64,000 nt of DNA, from the NCBI GenBank assembly GCA_022772735.1, contig JALEZD010000020.1:23472-87471 (forward strand), in the 5' to 3' direction. A model generated the notes under the pieces. It worked only from the letters and a program-made list of their open reading frames with translations, had not been told where the DNA came from and searched no databases. A program made the position numbers and the translations under genes. The first letter of the stretch is position 1. Every line of letters begins with the position of its first letter. This stretch comes from Erysipelotrichaceae bacterium (lineage in GTDB: Bacteria; Bacillota_I; Bacilli_A; Erysipelotrichales; Erysipelotrichaceae). This document shows positions 24,624-34,582 of the stretch, piece after piece.

Positions 24624-26586
24624 TTTTAAATTGGTATCTAAATTTAAACCTACAGGTGATCAGCCTTTAGCTATAGAAAAGCTTGTTGAAGGACTTAATT
24701 CAGGTAAGAAACAACAAGTACTTTTAGGTGCAACTGGAACAGGGAAAACATTTACAATGGGAAATGTTATTGAGAGAGTCAATAAACCTACCTTAGTTTT
24801 TTCTCATAATAAAACACTTGCTGGACAGCTATATGCAGAATTTAAAGAATTGTTTCCTGAAAATAGAGTGGAATATTTTGTATCAAATTTTGATTTTTAC
24901 CAACCAGAAGCATATATGCCAAAAACTGATACATACATAGAAAAAACAGCAAGTATTAACGATGAATTGGACATGTTAAGAATGGCAGCGGTTAATTCTG
25001 TTTTAGAAAGGCGAGATACTATAATTGTTGCAAGTGTTGCATGTATATATGCAACAAGTGATCCTGAACAATATCGTGATATGTTTTTTACCATCAGAGT
25101 TAATGAAAAGATAGATAGAAATACATTGCTTAGAAAATTTGTAGATAGACAATATAAAAGAAATGATGTTGAACAAGCTAGGGGCACATTTAGAGTTAGA
25201 GGAGATGTTATAGAAGTTTCTCCAGGACATACTGACCAGTGGACATTAAGAATTGAAATGTTTGATGATGAAATTGAGAGAATTACAGAAGTAGATACAG
25301 TAAGTAAAAAGGTTTTAAATGCATATTCTGTATATAACATATATCCTGCAATAGGTTATGCAAGATCAAAAGAAGATATGCTTAGAGCATGTAACGATAT
25401 TGAAAATGAGTTAAAAGATAGATTGTTATATTTTGAAAAAGAAAATAAACCATTAGAAAAAGAAAGACTTGAACAAAGATGCACATATGATATTGAAGCA
25501 TTGAGAGAGTTTGGGATATGCTCAGGTATTGAAAACTATTCAATGCATATTGATGGTAGAAAAGCTGGAGAAAGACCTTACAATCTTTTCGATTATTTTC
25601 CTGATGATTTTTTAGTGATAATTGATGAATCACATGTCTCTATTCCACAGATAAGAGGTATGTATAATGGTGATAGAGCTAGAAAAGAGACACTTGTAAA
25701 TTACGGTTTTAGATTACCAAGTGCTTTGGAAAATAGACCGATGAAGTTTGATGAATTTGAGAGTCAGATTAATCAAATAATATATTGTAGTGCAACTCCT
25801 GGGGATTATGAACTTGAAAAAGTTAATAACGATGTTGTTGAACAAATAATTAGACCAACAGGGTTATTGGATCCAATAATTGAAGTTAGAAAAACTAAAG
25901 GACAAATTGATGATATTAGTATCGAGATTGATAAATGCACAAAAAAAGGTGAAAGAGTTTTAATTACAACTTTAACTGTTAAAATGGCTGAAGATTTAAG
26001 TCAATATTTAAGCCAAAGAAATTATAAAGTTAAATATTTACACCATGAAACAAAAACACTTGATAGAATTGAAACAATTAGAGATTTAAGATTAGGTAAA
26101 ATTGAGGTTTTAGTTGGAATAAATCTTTTAAGAGAGGGATTAGATATACCAGAAGTTTCTCTTGTTTGTATATTGGATGCAGATAAGGAAGGTTTTTTAA
26201 GGTCACATCGTTCCTTAATTCAAACCATAGGTAGGGCAGCACGAAATGAAAACGGTAAAGTTATAATGTATGCTGATACAATTACTGCAAGCATGCAAAA
26301 AAGTATTGATGAAACTAACCGTAGAAGAAAAATTCAAGAAGAGTACAATGAAAAAAATAATATTACTCCTAAAACAGTCAAAAAAGATGTTAGGGATGCA
26401 ATTCATGGTAAAGAAACAAAGGATATGGTTTCTAAATATATAAATAAAAAGTCTAAAGCAAACACTAAAGACAAGGCAAAAATTATTGAAGAGTTAGAAA
26501 AAGAAATGCGTGAAGCAGCAAGAATAATGGACTTTGAACGTGCTGCGGAACTTAGAGATATAGTGTTTGAGTTAAAAGCAGAATAG
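24616..26586 (+). CDS. uvrB: Excinuclease ABC subunit B
   Basis: A 656-residue helicase-like DNA-repair protein of standard length. Walker [13 protein letters not shown] (about residues 38-49), the beta-hairpin region [20 protein letters not shown] (about 91-110), DESH (Walker B, about 338-341), helicase motif [20 protein letters not shown], and a C-terminal UVR motif ([20 protein letters not shown]) that binds UvrC. It verifies lesions and loads UvrC in nucleotide-excision repair. uvrA does not follow here, in contrast to many Firmicutes. Confidence 0.98.
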   Translation: MTDFKLVSKFKPTGDQPLAIEKLVEGLNSGKKQQVLLGATGTGKTFTMGNVIERVNKPTLVFSHNKTLAGQLYAEFKELFPENRVEYFVSNFDFYQPEAYMPKTDTYIEKTASINDELDMLRMAAVNSVLERRDTIIVASVACIYATSDPEQYRDMFFTIRVNEKIDRNTLLRKFVDRQYKRNDVEQARGTFRVRGDVIEVSPGHTDQWTLRIEMFDDEIERITEVDTVSKKVLNAYSVYNIYPAIGYARSKEDMLRACNDIENELKDRLLYFEKENKPLEKERLEQRCTYDIEALREFGICSGIENYSMHIDGRKAGERPYNLFDYFPDDFLVIIDESHVSIPQIRGMYNGDRARKETLVNYGFRLPSALENRPMKFDEFESQINQIIYCSATPGDYELEKVNNDVVEQIIRPTGLLDPIIEVRKTKGQIDDISIEIDKCTKKGERVLITTLTVKMAEDLSQYLSQRNYKVKYLHHETKTLDRIETIRDLRLGKIEVLVGINLLREGLDIPEVSLVCILDADKEGFLRSHRSLIQTIGRAARNENGKVIMYADTITASMQKSIDETNRRRKIQEEYNEKNNITPKTVKKDVRDAIHGKETKDMVSKYINKKSKANTKDKAKIIEELEKEMREAARIMDFERAAELRDIVFELKAE

Positions 26587-26607
26587 GACATTGCTGTCCT
26601 ATTTTTT
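26582..26607 (+). terminator. Terminator after uvrB
   Basis: A 9-bp stem, AATAGGACA (26582-26590) with TGTCCTATT (26595-26603), loop TTGC, then TTTTTT overall. It begins at the uvrB stop and reaches the end of the convergent tetR gene. Confidence 0.88.
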
Positions 26608-27142
26608 AATTTATTAAGTATTTTCCATTTAGTAATTCTGTTGTTATTTTAGAAATCTCTTGAGAATCTTTATCATCTTTTAACAGTTGAATTATTAATC
26701 CAATTAATGAACCTGAAATATATGCGTATAAATATTCCTTATTTTGTTTTTTGTTTGTAATCTTTATTCTACAGTTATGTAAGGTATTATAAAAATAATC
26801 ATATAAAAAATTGTAAAAATTATTATCTACGAGTATTTTAAGAAATTTTTTATTTGTTGTATAAAAACATGAAAATTCATTCGCAAGGTCATTTGTAGTA
26901 ATTTGTTTTTTTTGGATTTCTAATTTATCTAAAATAAAATTACAGTTATATTTTAAATGAAAGTAGAGGGCGTTTTCTTTTGTGGAGAACAAACTATAGA
27001 AAGTTTGTCTAGTAAGGTTGGCTTTTTGGCAAATATCCTTAACTTGAACATCTTTTAACTCCTTTTCATTTAAACATTCAAGTAAGGCGTTGATTAAAAG
27101 CGTTTGTGATTCAATCGCTTTTGTATGTCGACCTGTATACAT
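26606..27142 (-). CDS. TetR-family transcriptional regulator
   Basis: A 178-residue protein. The N-terminal helix-turn-helix is clear: ALLECLNEKELKDVQVKDIC, then QKANLTRQTFYSLFSTKENA (about residues 40-59). The C-terminal part is helical and diverged, as usual for the ligand domain. A consensus RBS (AAAGGAGGTG) precedes ATG 27142. It is divergent from the PASTA-ABC genes, and a perfect inverted repeat lies between them (27202-27221), so it probably represses itself and may control that operon. The ligand is unknown. Confidence 0.9.
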   Translation of the reverse strand: MYTGRHTKAIESQTLLINALLECLNEKELKDVQVKDICQKANLTRQTFYSLFSTKENALYFHLKYNCNFILDKLEIQKKQITTNDLANEFSCFYTTNKKFLKILVDNNFYNFLYDYFYNTLHNCRIKITNKKQNKEYLYAYISGSLIGLIIQLLKDDKDSQEISKITTELLNGKYLIN

Positions 27143-27201
27143 AAAACACCTCCTTTAAAATAGGGATACTTTATATAAATAATATCACAATTTATAATAC
27201 T

Positions 27202-27221
27202 TTTGTTAGAACATTAACAAA
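27202..27221. promoter_or_regulatory. Inverted repeat, candidate TetR operator
   Basis: Perfect arms TTTGTTA (27202-27208) and TAACAAA (27215-27221) with a 6-bp centre. It lies 60 bp upstream of tetR and 87 bp upstream of the PASTA gene. On the minus strand TTGTTA could double as the -35 of tetR, with TATTAT about 15 bp on. Size and symmetry suit a TetR dimer. Confidence 0.55.
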
Positions 27222-27307
27222 TGTTTCTTTAGAATTCTTAAGGATATATGAGATTTTAAATATATGCGTATTGTGTTAGAATTTAGGTTATATTAGAGGT
27301 GTTTTTT

Positions 27308-28966
27308 ATGGGTGAAAATAAAAATTTTATGGAAGCTTTAGCTAGCGATATTAAAGATAAAAAAAGTGGAAGCAAAATAGAAGAAGTAAATGAAGTAGAA
27401 GAGATTGCGTATGAGAGTTCTGATGATAAACCTGCAAGTTTTCATACAGAAACTTTTACTAGAATTGAAAAGAAAAAAATTGAGTTTTCTCCTAAATTAA
27501 TAGGTGGAATCATAGCTTTTATTATTTTAGCTTTACTTGGAATATACTTTTTATTTTTTGCGCCAAATATTGAAATGCAAGATTTCGTAGGCAAAAAGGC
27601 TGATGAATTTTATAGTTGGGCTTCTCAGTATCAAATTGATAAGAAGGGTATAGCTATTAATCATGAATATAACTTTGAACATGATAAAGATTATGTTATT
27701 TCACAAAGTATTAGTGCAGGAAAGAAAATTAGAAAAGATACAAAATTGACTATTGTTCTTTCTGATGGACCAAATCCAGATGAAAAAGTTAGTTTTCCAG
27801 ATATTAAAAACATGACTTATGATGAGCTTAAAAACTGGATAGATACAAATAAACTTCTTAAAACAAAGATAACAACAGAATATAGCACAACTGTTGCAGA
27901 AAATGCAGTAATATCTTTTGATTTAAAGAGTGTGAATGAAAATAATTTTACTAGAGGTACTACACTAAATATAGTAGTTTCAAAAGGGGTTGCACCTGCA
28001 GGACAAGTTACTGTAGAAGATTTTACAGGAAAAACATTTGAAGAAATGAAAACTTGGGCAAACAATAAAAAAGTGGTTTTAGAAAGACAAGACAGTTATA
28101 GTGATACTGTTGCAATAGATAAGATTATTTCACAAAGTATCAAGTCTGGTGAAGCAATGAAAACAGGTGAAAAAATAATTGCAGTTGTTTCAAAAGGAAA
28201 AGCTGTAAAAATTCCTAACCTTGTTGGATATACAAAAGCTATGTTAGATACATGGATAGCAACACCTGATAATAAAGTTTCTGTTGTAAAGAAAGAAGTT
28301 TATAATGAAGCGCCTTATGGAAATGTAATTGCGCAATCAATCGCTGCTGGTAGTGCAGTTGATCAAGGAAGTGTACTAGAACTTACAATTTCACTTTATA
28401 GACCAGTGCTACAAACAAATAGTAGGGCATGGGAAACAAAAAACTATATGGAATTAATTGCATGGGTTGATGATGCGAATTATAAAGGTGCAAATATTGC
28501 AGCAGGAGCATGGGCACCTAGAGAGTATCATCCAACTATTCAAGAAGACAGCATAATAAGATACGTATGTGCTGATGGAAATGGAAATCAGTTACCTGGT
28601 GGAGCTAATGGATGTGAACGACCATTGCCTTTAGATGCAAAGATAAACATAGTAGTTTCAAAAGGTCCTGAGCCAACTGCTCCTGTTGTTACTGTTGAAA
28701 AAGCTACATTAGTAAACGAAAATGATATATTCATTGGTGATACAAGTTTCCAAGTTAAGTCTGGGGCTAATACAGACGTAATTGTAAAAGATACTAATGG
28801 TAACGATTTAGCAAGTGCTAAAACAAATGAACTTGGTTTTGCAACATTAACAACTCCAAATGGATTACCAGATTATATAGTTGTTATTACAAAAATAGGT
28901 AGTCAAACGGAAAGGGCTGATTTTACAATCAAAATAAAACCTACGCCAACACCAACTACACCATGA
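27308..28966 (+). CDS. Membrane-anchored PASTA-repeat protein without a kinase domain
   Basis: A 552-residue protein, started at ATG 27308 (RBS AGAGGTG) and not at the in-frame GTG 27299. A charged cytoplasmic stretch (1-60) precedes one membrane span (LIGGIIAFIILALLGIYFLF, about 65-84). Outside are about five PASTA-like repeats (residues ~90-155, 162-228, 233-298, 300-365 and 375-453), recognisable by SQSISAGKKI, SQSIKSGEAM and AQSIAAGSAV, each ending in a V/I-V-S-K-G-type strand. An Ig-like domain (about 460-545) and a Thr/Pro tail close it. PASTA domains bind muropeptides in PknB-type kinases and PBPs, but here neither kinase nor transpeptidase is present. The next two genes form an ABC pair, so it may be a wall-sensing or extracellular subunit of that complex. 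Confidence 0.85.
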   Translation: MGENKNFMEALASDIKDKKSGSKIEEVNEVEEIAYESSDDKPASFHTETFTRIEKKKIEFSPKLIGGIIAFIILALLGIYFLFFAPNIEMQDFVGKKADEFYSWASQYQIDKKGIAINHEYNFEHDKDYVISQSISAGKKIRKDTKLTIVLSDGPNPDEKVSFPDIKNMTYDELKNWIDTNKLLKTKITTEYSTTVAENAVISFDLKSVNENNFTRGTTLNIVVSKGVAPAGQVTVEDFTGKTFEEMKTWANNKKVVLERQDSYSDTVAIDKIISQSIKSGEAMKTGEKIIAVVSKGKAVKIPNLVGYTKAMLDTWIATPDNKVSVVKKEVYNEAPYGNVIAQSIAAGSAVDQGSVLELTISLYRPVLQTNSRAWETKNYMELIAWVDDANYKGANIAAGAWAPREYHPTIQEDSIIRYVCADGNGNQLPGGANGCERPLPLDAKINIVVSKGPEPTAPVVTVEKATLVNENDIFIGDTSFQVKSGANTDVIVKDTNGNDLASAKTNELGFATLTTPNGLPDYIVVITKIGSQTERADFTIKIKPTPTPTTP

Positions 28967-29010
28967 TAGTTTAATTTAAATTAGATATTAATTAATAAAA
29001 AGGAGGAATT

Positions 29011-30579
29011 ATGAATTTTTTTGCAAGAGCATGGAAAAATGTTAGTAGGAAAATTACAAAATCAATTTTGCTTGCAGTTACTTTCTTTATGATTGGTAAT
29101 TTAGTTATTTTAGGTTTAGGTATTGGACAAGCTGCTGAAAACGCAAAAATATTAACAAGAAAAAAAATGAAAGCAGTTGTTAATTATGAAGTAGATTCTG
29201 ATAAATATTTTAAACATATAGAAGAGCTAACAGATCAAGATGAAATAGATAAAGCATATAAAAATTTTCCTCAAATAGACAAAGAAACTGCGTTAAAATT
29301 GTCTCAAGATGAATTAGTGAAAACAGTAAATTATATTAGAACAAATATGGTTTATTCAGTTGGTTTTGAAAATGTTCCTTTAGGAAATGAAGAACAAAAT
29401 AAACAACTATTCTCAGATGATGAAGGTTCAACATACAAACAGTTAAATATTGCTATTCATACTAATATTGTTCCTACAACAATAGAGTTTGAAGAAGGAA
29501 CTAATACTATTGTACAAGGAAGGTTTTATACTCAGGATGAAATAGATACTAACAAACCAGTTGTAGTTATTTCTGAGGAATTAGCTAATTTAAACAACTT
29601 AAAAGTTGGTGATACTATAACATACAACGAAAATCAAAAAGATGGATATTTTTCAACAATGATTGAAGGAAGTGATTTAAAACTAGAAGATTTTAATCAT
29701 GAACTTGAAATAGTAGGAATATATACAACAGTAAATGATGTAGATCCATCATCAGAAAATTTTAAATATTTGAGTCCATATGAATCACCAAAAAATTACA
29801 TATACGCACCTGCAACAGTAATTTCTCAAAGGTCATATGATGATAGAGTTAAATTATATAATTCTTTAAAAGCAAATGGTAAAGCTGCAGATATTTTTGG
29901 TTCAGAAATTGAACAACCACCTTTAGAAGAATTTACAAGACCATTTAAGGTTGTTTATTTGTTAGATGATCCACTTAGTGTTGACAAATTTGTTCAAAAA
30001 TATAGTGGAACATTGGGCGAATATATGAAGTTAAACGCAAATAATGAAACTTTTAAATCACTTGCGAAACCATTAGATACACTTAGTTTCTTTGCTTCAA
30101 TAATAGTTTGGGTTGTTACTGTTAATGCTATTGTAATTATTTCATTAGTGACTGCTTTAACACTTAAAACAAGAGAATTTGAGATTGGGGTATTGTTATC
30201 TTTAGGAGTTAGTAAGTTTAAAGTTATATTGCAACTTTTTGCAGAGCTTATATTAGTGGCATTAATTGGATTTAGTGCTGCAATATTAAGTGGTTCATTA
30301 ATTGCAGGAAAAGTTGGTGATGAAGTGTTAAAATTCCAACAATCTAGAGAAGAGGTTTCAGAAACTCCAACTTGGGTAAGTACATGGAAAGATCCTAATG
30401 ACTACTTTACTGAAGTTAGCCAAGAAGAATTATTCGCTGAATACAAAGTAACTGTTTCACCTATTTTAATTGCTGAAATATACGTTTTTGGACTTTCAGT
30501 TGTATTTGTAGCTATTTTAATTCCTTCAGCTATGATAATGAGATTAAATCCTAAGCAAATTCTGCTTAGCACAAACTAG
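29011..30579 (+). CDS. ABC transporter permease, FtsX/MacB-like
   Basis: A 522-residue protein. An N-terminal membrane span (ILLAVTFFMIGNLVILGLGI, about residues 20-39) is followed by a long extracytoplasmic domain (about 40-350; MacB-type core with IVQGRFYTQDEIDTNKPVVV) and three C-terminal spans (about 360-390, 405-435 and 490-515). TLKTREFEIGVLLSLGVSKF between them is the conserved FtsX-domain coupling region. RBS AAGGAGG precedes ATG 29011. With the ATPase 9 bp downstream it forms a type VII ABC (mechanotransmission) system: export, signalling or hydrolase activation, not import. Confidence 0.88.
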   Translation: MNFFARAWKNVSRKITKSILLAVTFFMIGNLVILGLGIGQAAENAKILTRKKMKAVVNYEVDSDKYFKHIEELTDQDEIDKAYKNFPQIDKETALKLSQDELVKTVNYIRTNMVYSVGFENVPLGNEEQNKQLFSDDEGSTYKQLNIAIHTNIVPTTIEFEEGTNTIVQGRFYTQDEIDTNKPVVVISEELANLNNLKVGDTITYNENQKDGYFSTMIEGSDLKLEDFNHELEIVGIYTTVNDVDPSSENFKYLSPYESPKNYIYAPATVISQRSYDDRVKLYNSLKANGKAADIFGSEIEQPPLEEFTRPFKVVYLLDDPLSVDKFVQKYSGTLGEYMKLNANNETFKSLAKPLDTLSFFASIIVWVVTVNAIVIISLVTALTLKTREFEIGVLLSLGVSKFKVILQLFAELILVALIGFSAAILSGSLIAGKVGDEVLKFQQSREEVSETPTWVSTWKDPNDYFTEVSQEELFAEYKVTVSPILIAEIYVFGLSVVFVAILIPSAMIMRLNPKQILLSTN

Positions 30580-30588
30580 GAGGTAAAT

Positions 30589-31266
30589 ATGTCAACTTTA
30601 TTGAAACTAGAAAATATAAACTATGGTTATATTGACGGTGGTTTTAAAAGACAAATATTAAAAGATTTAAGTTATGAATTTGAAGAAGGCAAGTTTTATA
30701 CAATTCTTGGACCTTCTGGTTCAGGTAAAACAACATTATTAAGTATTTTAGCTGGATTAGATAAACAAGAATCTGGGAAAATATATTACCAAGGGAAAGA
30801 TTTAAACGAAATTGGACTTTATAACTATAGAAGAAACAAAATAGGGATTGTTTTTCAATCTTTCAATTTGATAAATTATTTGACTGGTCTAGAAAATATA
30901 TTAGTTGCAATGACGGAAACAGATAATAAACTTCCAAATAATCACAAAGAATTAGCATATGCACTTTTGGAAATGGTTGGTATTGTTCCAAGTAAAGCTG
31001 ATAGATTAGTTTCAAAATTATCTGGAGGTGAACAACAGCGTGTTGCGATTGCTAGGGCTATCGCAAGTAATGTTGATTTAATTTTTGCGGATGAACCTAC
31101 AGGTAATCTAGATACAAAAACTGAAAAAGAAGTAATAAAAATATTTCAAGATTTAACAGAAAAATATAATAAAACAATTATTGTTGTTACACACAGTAAT
31201 GAAGTAAGTAAATTGTCAGATTTACGTGTTGTATTAAAAGATGGTAAATTAGAAGACATAAAATAA
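30589..31266 (+). CDS. ABC transporter ATPase, LolD/MacB/FtsE type
   Basis: A 225-residue ATPase. Walker [10 protein letters not shown] (about residues 41-49), Q-loop [16 protein letters not shown] (about 89-104), signature [16 protein letters not shown] (about 144-159), Walker [16 protein letters not shown] (about 164-178), and H-loop VTHSNEV. The EPTGNLD wording marks the MacB/LolD/FtsE group that partners FtsX-like permeases. It is the last gene of the PASTA-ABC operon and is followed by a bidirectional terminator. Confidence 0.93.
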   Translation: MSTLLKLENINYGYIDGGFKRQILKDLSYEFEEGKFYTILGPSGSGKTTLLSILAGLDKQESGKIYYQGKDLNEIGLYNYRRNKIGIVFQSFNLINYLTGLENILVAMTETDNKLPNNHKELAYALLEMVGIVPSKADRLVSKLSGGEQQRVAIARAIASNVDLIFADEPTGNLDTKTEKEVIKIFQDLTEKYNKTIIVVTHSNEVSKLSDLRVVLKDGKLEDIK

Positions 31267-31298
31267 AGATTATTAGCAAAAAGTTAATAATCTTTTTT
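31265..31298. terminator. Bidirectional terminator
   Basis: An 11-bp stem, AAAGATTATTA (31265-31275) with TAATAATCTTT (31285-31295), with T runs on both strands. It separates the convergent ABC ATPase and phosphoesterase genes and overlaps the last codons of the latter. Confidence 0.85.
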
Positions 31299-31838
31299 AA
31301 ATTTAATGGTTTTATATATTTTGTGATCAAACGTGTATATTTCAAATCCAAATTCATCTAATATTCCATATGTTTTTGGATGATTTTCTTTTGGTAAAGA
31401 ACTTGAACCAGGATTTAAAATATATATGTCATTATTTATTTGTGCAAGAGGTATATGTATATGACCAAACATGAATACATCATTTTTATTCAAACATGGC
31501 ATATTATCTAAGTTATAAACGTGACCATGAGTAGAAAATACCTTCGTGTTTTTTAAGTATAAAATATTATGTGTAGATAAAATAGGGAAATCTAAAACCA
31601 TTTGATCCACTTCACTATCACAATTACCCCTAACTGCAATAATATCATATTTATATTTATTAATAATTTCTATAACTTTTTTTGGATTGTAATCACATGG
31701 TAGATTATTTCTTGGTCCATGATAAAGAATATCTCCAAGACAAATTATTTTATCAAATCTATGTTCTTTTATTGCTTCTTCAATTATGTTTACTGCACCT
31801 ACAGAACCATGTATATCTGAAATAACTAAAAATTTCAT
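31284..31838 (-). CDS. YfcE-type metallophosphoesterase
   Basis: A 184-residue calcineurin-like phosphoesterase. The metal-binding motifs appear in order: SDIHGS (about residues 7-12), GDILYHGPRN (about 35-44), RGNCDS (about 70-75), THGHV (about 104-108) and GHIHIP (about 125-130). Length and PGSSSLPKENHPKTYG match YfcE, a manganese-dependent phosphodiesterase of unclear natural substrate. It is transcribed alone from the minus strand. RBS AAAAGGAGG precedes ATG 31838. Confidence 0.93.
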   Translation of the reverse strand: MKFLVISDIHGSVGAVNIIEEAIKEHRFDKIICLGDILYHGPRNNLPCDYNPKKVIEIINKYKYDIIAVRGNCDSEVDQMVLDFPILSTHNILYLKNTKVFSTHGHVYNLDNMPCLNKNDVFMFGHIHIPLAQINNDIYILNPGSSSLPKENHPKTYGILDEFGFEIYTFDHKIYKTIKFKKDY

Positions 31839-31871
31839 AACAAAACCTCCTTTTAAATTATATCAAATTAA

Positions 31872-31899
31872 TTACATATTATTATAAAGCGTGTATAAT
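31872..31899 (+). promoter_or_regulatory. Promoter of the pantothenate/CoA operon
   Basis: TTACAT (31872-31877), a 16-bp spacer and a perfect TATAAT (31894-31899). The leader to ATG 31996 is about 90 nt and contains the short repeat GAG(ATTGTTACAA)CTC, but I recognise no known riboswitch class in it. Confidence 0.65.
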
Positions 31900-31995
31900 A
31901 AAATGTGAAAAGAGATTGTTACAACTCTTATTCACTTTAATTAAAAAAATTTTTTATTTCGACATTGCATCCATTAGTGAGCGATAGGAGGAAAA

Positions 31996-32619
31996 ATGAA
32001 ATCAAAAAATAAAACTAAAGATTTTGTACTTTTTGCATTTTTTATTGCGATTGAGTTGGTATTAATGCTTACACCACTTGGATATATTCCAATAGGGTTA
32101 ATCAGAGCAACAACACTCCATATTCCAGTAATTATATGCGCTATTTTTTTAGGATATAAAGCCTCAATAGGATTAGGACTTGTTTTTGGATTAACTAGTT
32201 TATTTGTTAATACATTCTACCCTACACCCACTTCATTTATATTTAGCCCGTTTATTAAAATTGGTGGAGTTAGTGGTAATTTTGCGAGCCTTTTGATTGT
32301 TTTGGTTCCTAGAATTATATTGGGGATAAGTGCAAAGTTTTTTTATGACTTAATAAATAAAATAACCAACAATGATACTATTTCAATAATCATCTCATCA
32401 ATAGTTGCGACATTTATTCATACTTTCTTAGTTTTATCTGGAATTTATATATTTTTTAAAGAACCTTACTCTATGCTTAAAAATATTCCATATGATAACC
32501 TATTAAAAGTAATGGTTGGTATTGTTGCAAGTAATGGAATTATGGAAATGACTATTGCATCAATTTTAAGTGTTTCTATCATAAAAGCTTTAAAACTTAA
32601 TATTAAAAGAGGGAGTTAA
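31996..32619 (+). CDS. ECF transporter S component, probable pantothenate uptake (PanT-like)
   Basis: A 207-residue protein with about six membrane segments. The start (KDFVLFAFFIAIELVLMLTPLGYIPIG) and TLHIPVIICAIFLGYKASIG are typical of ECF substrate-binding subunits. The two following genes, 2 bp and then overlapping, make coenzyme A from pantothenate. I therefore infer pantothenate as cargo; the sequence alone would only give the ECF-S class. It would need the shared EcfA1-A2-T module, which is not in this window. Confidence 0.85.
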   Translation: MKSKNKTKDFVLFAFFIAIELVLMLTPLGYIPIGLIRATTLHIPVIICAIFLGYKASIGLGLVFGLTSLFVNTFYPTPTSFIFSPFIKIGGVSGNFASLLIVLVPRIILGISAKFFYDLINKITNNDTISIIISSIVATFIHTFLVLSGIYIFFKEPYSMLKNIPYDNLLKVMVGIVASNGIMEMTIASILSVSIIKALKLNIKRGS

Positions 32620-32621
32620 AT

Positions 32622-33800
32622 ATGAATATAGTAGTAGGTATTACTGGAGGAATTGCTGCATTTAAAACTGCTCAGCTTGTGAGTGATTTAAAAAAAGAAG
32701 GACATAATATTGATGTAATAATGAGTGAAAATGCAACAAAATTTATTTCACCATTAACATTTGAAACATTAACAAATAATAGAGTTTCTATAGATACTTT
32801 TGATAGAAATTTTAGTTATGATGTACATCATATTTCAATCGCCAAAAAAGCAGATGTTTTTGTTATTGTACCTTGTAGTGCAAATGTTATTGCAAAAGTT
32901 GCGCATGGATTAGCCGATGATATGCTTACAACAACTTTTTTAGCATCAAATTGTCCAAAAATTATTTGTCCTGCAATGAATACAAATATGTTAAATAATA
33001 AGATTACACAAGATAATATAAAAAAGTGTATTGAATATGGAATTAAAATAGTTGAAAGTGATAGCGGTATTTTGGCATGTGGTGATATTGGTGATGGAAA
33101 ACTTGCTTCAATTGAAAAAATAAAAGAAGAAATATATATGACATTTTACAAAAAAACACTAACTGGTAAAAAAGTCTTGGTTAGTGCAGGTGCGACTATT
33201 GAAGAAATTGATCCAATACGATATATTACAAATCACTCTAGTGGAAAAATGGGATATGCAACCGCAAAAGCTTTTAGAAATTTAGGTGCAGAAGTAACAT
33301 TAGTAACAGGTAAAACAAATTTAAATCCAGTTTATAAAACTAATATCATACAAGTTACAAGCGCAAAAGATATGGAAAATGCCATACTACAGATAAAAGA
33401 TGACTTCGATATTATTATTATGGCTAGTGCAGTTGCTGATTACACTGTTAAAGAAAAAGCTAAAAATAAAATAAAAAAATCAGGAGATATTTCTTTAGAA
33501 TTAGTTAGAACAACAGACATATTAAAAGAAATTGGTAAAAATAAAAAAGAAAATCAAATATTAATTGGTTTTGCAATGGAAAGTGAAAATCTTTTAGAAA
33601 ATGCAAAAGAAAAATTGATAAACAAAAATTGTGATTATATAATTGCGAACAATGTTAATCAAGTTGGAGCTGGTTTTAATGTGGATACAAATATTGTTTC
33701 AATAATTTCAAGAGAAAAAGTGGAACAGTTAGAAATAATGAGTAAGTTAGATATTGGATACAAAATTGCAGAGTTATGCAACGGAGGAGTAAAACAATGA
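32622..33800 (+). CDS. coaBC: Bifunctional phosphopantothenoylcysteine decarboxylase / phosphopantothenate-cysteine ligase
   Basis: A 392-residue fusion of normal length. The N-terminal CoaC flavoprotein domain (about 1-175) begins VVGITGGIAAFKTAQLVSDL, with the active-site His in DVHHISIAKKAD and PAMNTNM (about 123-129) as the substrate motif. The C-terminal CoaB ligase domain (about 180-392) starts KVLVSAGATIEEIDPIRYIT and includes NHSSGKMGYA and NKIKKSGD (synthetase motif). It carries out the second and third steps of CoA biosynthesis. The stop overlaps the coaX start by 4 bp. Confidence 0.97.
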   Translation: MNIVVGITGGIAAFKTAQLVSDLKKEGHNIDVIMSENATKFISPLTFETLTNNRVSIDTFDRNFSYDVHHISIAKKADVFVIVPCSANVIAKVAHGLADDMLTTTFLASNCPKIICPAMNTNMLNNKITQDNIKKCIEYGIKIVESDSGILACGDIGDGKLASIEKIKEEIYMTFYKKTLTGKKVLVSAGATIEEIDPIRYITNHSSGKMGYATAKAFRNLGAEVTLVTGKTNLNPVYKTNIIQVTSAKDMENAILQIKDDFDIIIMASAVADYTVKEKAKNKIKKSGDISLELVRTTDILKEIGKNKKENQILIGFAMESENLLENAKEKLINKNCDYIIANNVNQVGAGFNVDTNIVSIISREKVEQLEIMSKLDIGYKIAELCNGGVKQ

Positions 33801-34582
33801 TACTGGCTGTTGATATTGGTAATACAAATATTTCCATGGGGCTTTTAGATGGGGATAAAATTATTGGTAATTTTAGATTAACAACTAAAACACAAAGAAC
33901 ATCAGATGAATATGGAATATGTTTAACAACTTTATTAATTAAGAGTGATATTAAACCAAGCGATATTGAAGATGTTGTTATATCTAGTGTTGTACCTAAA
34001 GTAATGTATTCTTTTACAAATTGTATAAAAAAATATTTAAATAAAACTCCAATTGTTATTAGTGCTGGAATTAAAACAGGCATCTCTATTAATACAGATA
34101 ATCCTAAAGAAGTAGGTGCAGATAGAATTGTAAGTGTTGCAGCTGCATATCATACTTATCACAGGTCATGTATTATTGTTGATTTTGGAACTGCAACAAC
34201 ATTTGATTATGTCAGTGGAAATGGTGAATTTAAATATACAGTAATTTCTCCTGGACTAGAAATTTCTGCACAAGCGCTATATGGACAAACTGCAAAATTA
34301 CCTGAAGTAGAAATAAAAAAACCTGAAAGTATTTTAGGTAGAAATACTATTACAGGTATGCAATCAGGTATAGTTTATGGATATATTGGTCAAGTTGAAT
34401 ATATTGTTAAAAAAATGAAAGAAGAATTAAATGATCCTGATGCTTTTGTAATTGCAACAGGAGGGTTAGGACGAGTAATTTTTCAAGGGACAGATGTGAT
34501 AAACTTATATGATCCAGATATTGCATTTAAAGGTATAAAAATTTTATACGAAAAGAATAAAAATAATTTTAAGCCTATTTAA
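33797..34582 (+). CDS. coaX: Type III pantothenate kinase
   Basis: A 261-residue ASKHA-fold kinase that phosphorylates pantothenate. I start it at ATG 33797, with GGAGGAG 7 bp upstream and a 4-bp overlap with coaBC; an in-frame ATG at 33776 has no RBS. LAVDIGNTNISMGLLDGD is the phosphate loop, GADRIVSVAAAY (about residues 101-112) and IIVDFGTATTFDYV the next motifs, and FVIATGGLG the adenosine motif. Together with the S component and CoaBC it makes an uptake-to-CoA operon. Confidence 0.96.
   Translation: MILAVDIGNTNISMGLLDGDKIIGNFRLTTKTQRTSDEYGICLTTLLIKSDIKPSDIEDVVISSVVPKVMYSFTNCIKKYLNKTPIVISAGIKTGISINTDNPKEVGADRIVSVAAAYHTYHRSCIIVDFGTATTFDYVSGNGEFKYTVISPGLEISAQALYGQTAKLPEVEIKKPESILGRNTITGMQSGIVYGYIGQVEYIVKKMKEELNDPDAFVIATGGLGRVIFQGTDVINLYDPDIAFKGIKILYEKNKNNFKPI

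Noticed and set aside
24897..25340. Long open frame on the minus strand inside uvrB (and a similar one at 18003-18410 inside arcC)
   Set aside because: Antisense shadow of a strongly conserved gene; no RBS, no family resemblance, composition typical of reversed coding sequence.
31900..31995. Riboswitch in the leader of the pantothenate/CoA operon
   Set aside because: The leader is under 100 nt, has no terminator hairpin, and matches no motif I know; only a weak GAG/CTC pairing is present.
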